A stretch of 64,000 nucleotides of DNA from Bugula neritina. Taxonomy: Eukaryota > Bryozoa > Gymnolaemata > Cheilostomatida > Bugulidae. The notes beneath the pieces are model-generated. The model did no database searches and was not told the origin of the DNA. It saw only the letters and a program-made list of their open reading frames with translations. Positions 59,801-64,000 of the stretch are shown piece by piece. The stretch is taken from NCBI GenBank assembly GCA_964035545.1, contig OZ037767.1:3843680-3907679 (forward strand). The letters are read 5' to 3'. Each line of letters starts with the position of its first letter. The stretch's first letter is position 1. The translations under genes and the position numbers were made by a program.

Positions 59801-62800
59801 ACGTGTTTGGTGGGTCAAGGTCATATTGAAAGTACTTTATTTGCGGTGAAAGTTGTTCACCATTTTGTGTATTAATAGATTTCGAACATTCAGAAAGAAT
59901 TTATGAGCAGTGCTTTGAGGATTTTATCTTTATGAGCATCTATCAAGTTGCTGGCCAAAGAATATTGTGGAAAAATGCAAGTTGACATAAATAGTGAAAG
60001 TCAATTGTAGTAACATACGTAGTTTGGGTATCTTATGTAAAAAGTATATAAACTTGTATTTGTATCAGCGATAGCAACCTCAGAATGCAATGAACTCTAA
60101 CCTATAGCCTGTCTGCTGCCGTTAGGTTGATTGGAGTTCATTGTGTTACAGGAGGTCTGGAAGCTGCTGTACAGCTGCCGACATACATGGCCACCCTACA
60201 GTGTGTCACTGAGACTGTGGTGCTGCACATCAACGCCAAAAACTACGACAGACTCGTTGTCAAGAAGAATCCAAAGACACACGAGCAGTTGAGGGAGACG
60301 ACTTTCAATCATTATACAGATATTGTGAGTGTCAAGCTCTCTGTATATGATTGTATGTGTGTACGTGTGTTGATTGTTAAGCTTTTTGTGTGTGCGTGTG
60401 AGTGTACCTGCATGTGTGTGTGTGTGTGTGCATGTGAAAGAGAGAGAGATTTGTAAATAAGTATTATATGTGTGACAGAAGATATTGTATAATATTCATA
60501 ACTTTAAACTATTCTCAATATTGGGAACATAACTTCTTTTGAAATGTTATTTGCTAATAAAAATGTACAAAATAAAAATAGCTGTATGCGTAAACATATG
60601 TGGCATGTGTTCCTACTTTGTAGTTGAGACACAGGGCTACCCGTCCCCTACCGCTCATCCAGGCAGTATATAACAAACATATACACCTACAAGACAGTGA
60701 GCCTGTGGACCAGACTTGCAAAGTTAAGTTTAAAGATAAAACAGATAAGGAGCTGAGGACAGCCTACCTTCTCCAGGTATCTCAGTCTAACTTGTTCGGT
60801 TTCTGTCGATTTGTAACTCTCATACTGGTTACTGTGATTTCTGGAGTTTGTATATTTCTCTATTGGTGGTATTATATTACAGAAATTCTTATATAGGATA
60901 AATAATATATTAGTATCACTCTAGATGTAAATTTTTTTAACCATTTTGCTCATACAAACCTTAATTCATTTTTCAAATATTGTGTTTATAAATATTGATA
61001 TGAAAATCTTATTTTTTCATAAATTAATATAATATGTTTATATGATTAACGTATGTTTATATGATCAACATATGTTTATATGAATTAATATATATTTAGA
61101 TATGGTTTCTATTGCAGCATGTTGTCCTATATGTTAGCTTTGTTTCTATTAGCTGTATGCAGAAGGAAAGATGCAGCTATTCGAGCCTTGGGTCCCGGAC
61201 TCGGTCTACTTCCGTCATAAGAGTATCGAGAGGAGGAAACAGTCTCTGTCGGCTAGAGACAGAATTCTTAAGGAACAGCGGGACAACTCCGTAAATGGCA
61301 AACTTCGGTCTCTGCATGAGATGCGTAAAAGTATGCTAGACGTTTTAATATAGATGGAGTATATAGATTATAAATAGAACATATAATATAGAAAGAGTGG
61401 AATATATAGTATAAGTAGAACATAGAATATTACAGAAATATGATATAGTAATATAATATATATAGGACGTAGAGTAATAATTAACCATAGTATATAGAAA
61501 GAATAGAGTATATAGAGAATATAAAATTTATCAAAAATATTCTCATAATTTACATGCAATTAGTTGCAAATATTCCCGGTTTATGTTATGGGCTAAAATG
61601 TGGTGCAGAATATTTTACTAAAGAATTTGTACTGCAGTAATACAGTATTAATTTTTTCTGTTGTAAAAGTTACTAATGCCATAGCAGCACAAACCTTGTA
61701 TTAGCTTAAATGTGTTCCTTTGGGAGTTGTTTTCTCAACGTATTTTCGATTGCAGTAATTTGTTTTGTAGTCTTATAGTAGTCTGAAACTCGTTATTTCT
61801 AGTCTATTCTTTCTTCGGCAGAGGTTCTATCAGGAAATGGACGAAGGGCTCGAAGTCGAAGAGAGTTGGCCAATGTGACGCTGGACGAGTTCATAGCTAC
61901 ACAGAAAGTGATGAGCAAGTACACGGAGTACCGGAGCAAGGAGGACACTGCGGCCGACAAGAGAGAGGAGTTACCTCATCATGCTAATCCCGTCTCCGTG
62001 TCTCCCTCCACTATTAAGACTTCCCACAATCCTAGCAGACGGTCGTCTGCTAAGCCTTATGTGCAGATCAATGACTCACCTTTACTCCATGAAGAGAAAT
62101 CTGGGAATACTGCGACTACAGCCGTAGACCAAAATCTTATATTAAACTCGGACACTCTGCCCGACAACCCGCCAAATACTCAGCAGCCAAACTATGACAT
62201 GGGAGCTAAGGTTAGTGAGAGTTTACTCTATGTGTAAATGTATAGTTAAAAGGTGTTGACAGAGTAAAGCAAGCAAGAGAAATTATTTTCTATGATATAG
62301 AATGTTTGTGAAAAATGCAAGCTTATATGCTTTATATGCTTAATTTATTATTATTATTATTAAAAATTATTTCTGGGATGTGGATGGTTTTTTAAAAGAT
62401 TGCAAGTTTACTTTGACTTTATATGACTGGTAAAAAGAAGCAAGTCAATTTCTAGCAGTTATTGGTATTAGTTTAACAAGCTCTGACTATGCTTAACTTA
62501 TTATTCTTTCATCTTAAGAGTTGGGAATTTTTTCATAGTTACAAGTTTTCTTCAGCAGTTTAGACCTTTACCTGAGGCTGGTTTCCAGTTTTAAACATTA
62601 TAAGAGGGTAAAGGAATTAGTTGATTAGTATATTATTTTCATGAACATTTTTGCAGGAAATTTGAAAAAACAAGTGAAATCTTAAGTGAAACTTAAGTAA
62701 ACTTAAACATCATTTAAATGCCTGTTTAAACAAACCTATATTATTTTCATTATTATTTTACGCTTATTAATTACTTTACATTATACATTCACCTATGGTA

Positions 62801-64000
62801 TTTTTCTAAGAACTTATTAATCTATAATTCATCATCTTGTGTTTAACAGCACATGACTGAGTTTGCTGTTGAATAAGTAATGAGGCTCATTATTTATTGA
62901 TATGTAAATTCTTGCTAGCAACCAAACAAATATTCACCCAATCTGCCCTAATCATTTATACCACATGTCAATATAGTGTTTCAAGCTCCAAGAAATGAAA
63001 ATTGCTCTTTTTGAATATATCTTGTAAAATTGAATATGTAGTTTTGAGACTATATATGTGTAATGGAAAGTGTTAATTCGTTATTATGGTTTAGTTTATG
63101 AGACGCACAGAGCATGCATAAAGCATATATTATTACACATTGCAGCCATTCTAGCAATAGCTTGTCAAAAGCTGATGTTTATTTATAGTAACCTTGGTGT
63201 ATGGTTTTCAGTGATTCCTCAGGACAGTTGATTTTTTTTATTGATGTCCTTGTTACTGCTGGTCACATGTAGCTACTCAAGTTTTACTTGTTTTAGTTTC
63301 CTGTCCGACCCATGACTGCCGTCCAATCAGCACCCACAGAACACACCAATCAGTCCCTCTTGTTGGATGAAGATATTCTACGGAATGCTCTGGGAGACAA
63401 CTCCTTGGTGGCATTTTTTAATGGTGAGAATTTCTTCTGATGAAAGAATTAATGTAAATAGAGCTTAGAATATAAATGCAACATGGTATTTTTATAAGTT
63501 TAAACACTAGTGTTGGGGTAAATGTAAATTGTAATTGGTTGTAATTAATTATATTGCCATGTACATGTAGTTGTAATTGTAATTAATTACATTACTTTTT
63601 AACTGTAATTAATTACATTCACATATAATTGACCCCAATCCTGGACTAAACACTGGTGTTGGGCAGAATCCCACGCTTGTACTTGTTTATAACGCACTCT
63701 TTTCTCAGAAACTGTAATGTCAATACCTTCAATAATAAAATATTATATTGTTTGTTTTAAGTCTTAATTCCTATGAGAATCCTAAAGGTGAAGGTCTTCT
63801 GAGCAGTGTCTCCCACTGCTCATGTACTATGGTGAGAGTGTTTTGACAATATTTCTTTTCACAGTTATGGAAGCGATGAGTCGTAGAAGGCAGATGAAGA
63901 AGTACAAAAGTCGCCCAGTTTCAGCTCCTAATATTACTACCAACGATGATAGCATAGATTCTGATGAAGATATCAGAGGGGGAGATAACTTTGAATATGT
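53822..64000 (+). CDS. Protein with two cyclic-nucleotide-binding domains, CNBD2-like (3' end outside window)
   Basis: Exons: 53822-53907, 54448-54581, 55117-55204, 55846-56069, 57905-58035, 59137-59318, 59607-59809, 60152-60324, 60624-60776, 61153-61330, 61822-62210, 63297-63423 and 63865 onward. All phases agree; 734 codons are visible. The Pro-rich start MDTSIPPSIPLPPSPLPSMP lies in the context acaATGg. The GTGTGT donor at 53908 is needed for phase, although GTGAGT at 53891 looks stronger. The first cNMP domain (about residues 75-220) has RQGTTGDWCFYIILTG and the phosphate-binding cassette ESGESFGEVALLSDNAERNA, with Glu and Arg kept; an acidic/basic insert of some 50 residues splits its barrel. 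The second (about 265-400) has VVKQGQPYDGLYFLISGQ, but its cassette (GDVFGGLEAAVQLPTYMATL) lacks the Arg, so it may not bind nucleotide. A basic, Ser/Pro-rich tail follows. No channel or kinase domain is visible. The ligand and role are unknown. Confidence 0.85.
54170..54265. repeat. Minisatellite of TAGTTACTAGTTGATAGTTAT-like units
   Basis: About four imperfect 21-24-bp units in intron 1 of the CNBD2-like gene. Confidence 0.75.
57430..57500. repeat. Short GTTAATGTAAGTGTGTATG-type tandem repeat
   Basis: Three or four imperfect units in intron 4 of the CNBD2-like gene. Confidence 0.6.
58175..58275 (-). mobile_element. tRNA-derived SINE
   Basis: On the minus strand a box-A-like CATGGTGTAGTGTTTAGACT is followed by GGTCAGCAGTTAAGTCC (degenerate box B) and a TGTTAGGAAGAGCATT tail of the kind common in tRNA SINEs. 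It is related to 20326-20400. It lies in an intron of the CNBD2-like gene. Confidence 0.65.
58740..59050. repeat. AT-only TATAATG/TATTATA tract
   Basis: About 300 bases of degenerate AT repeat in intron 5 of the CNBD2-like gene; no gene content. Confidence 0.8.
61360..61510. repeat. Degenerate TATAGA-type simple repeat
   Basis: Imperfect units such as gaatatatagtataagtagaacat in intron 10 of the CNBD2-like gene. Confidence 0.7.
63510..63645. mobile_element. Small hAT-type MITE
   Basis: It starts gtgttggggtaaatgtaa and ends ttgaccccaatc. The core has repeated tgtaattaattac words, as in the widespread GTGTTGGG hAT MITE families. The ends are imperfect inverted repeats. A second actggtgttggg lies just to the right (63652), perhaps an adjacent fragment. 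Confidence 0.5.

Overview
The window looks like nuclear DNA of an invertebrate animal, most probably a lophotrochozoan-type marine species; I cannot name the taxon. It is AT-rich. Genes are split by GT-AG introns that hold long microsatellites, SINEs and DNA transposons. Exons were assigned by eye from splice sites, reading phase and protein motifs.

Layout. (1) 1-19,100, minus strand: a tandem array of three TRIM-like genes with units of about 9 kb. Gene A runs off the left edge, gene B is 9917-2682 and gene C is 19078-11591. Each has RING and two B-box-like zinc-binding exons. B and C continue into an exon with nucleoporin-like FG or degenerate FG repeats, two coiled-coil exons and a C-terminal beta-propeller-like domain. 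Exon phases fit everywhere except at one unresolved linker after B-box 2. (2) 19,100-26,100, plus strand: a SINE, simple repeats, a small single-pass membrane protein gene with an in-frame TGA in its first exon, and the last exons of a second putative membrane protein. (3) 27,017-31,008, minus: a complete eight-exon GPATCH2/GPATCH2L-like gene with no G-patch. (4) 32,865-40,128, plus: FTSJ1, a tRNA 2'-O-methyltransferase, transcribed divergently from GPATCH2L. Its intron 2 carries a 2.1-kb foldback element flanked by TTAA. (5) 40,500-50,350: a mobile-element graveyard with a fossil hAT transposase and damaged, tandemly duplicated pieces of a minus-strand gene that I read as a DUF3987 (primase-helicase-like) family member. 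(6) 53,822-64,000, plus: a 13-exon gene with two cyclic-nucleotide-binding domains (CNBD2-like), which runs off the right edge.

The housekeeping genes (FTSJ1, GPATCH2L, CNBD2-like) are single copy and well kept. The fast-changing parts are the TRIM array (mosaic paralogues, repeat-number changes, exon gain, new insertions) and the DUF3987 region. The RING/B-box + FG-repeat + coiled-coil + propeller architecture is the best candidate here for an undescribed system. A role in recognising ligands of FG motifs, such as nuclear-transport factors or capsid-like lattices, is speculation.
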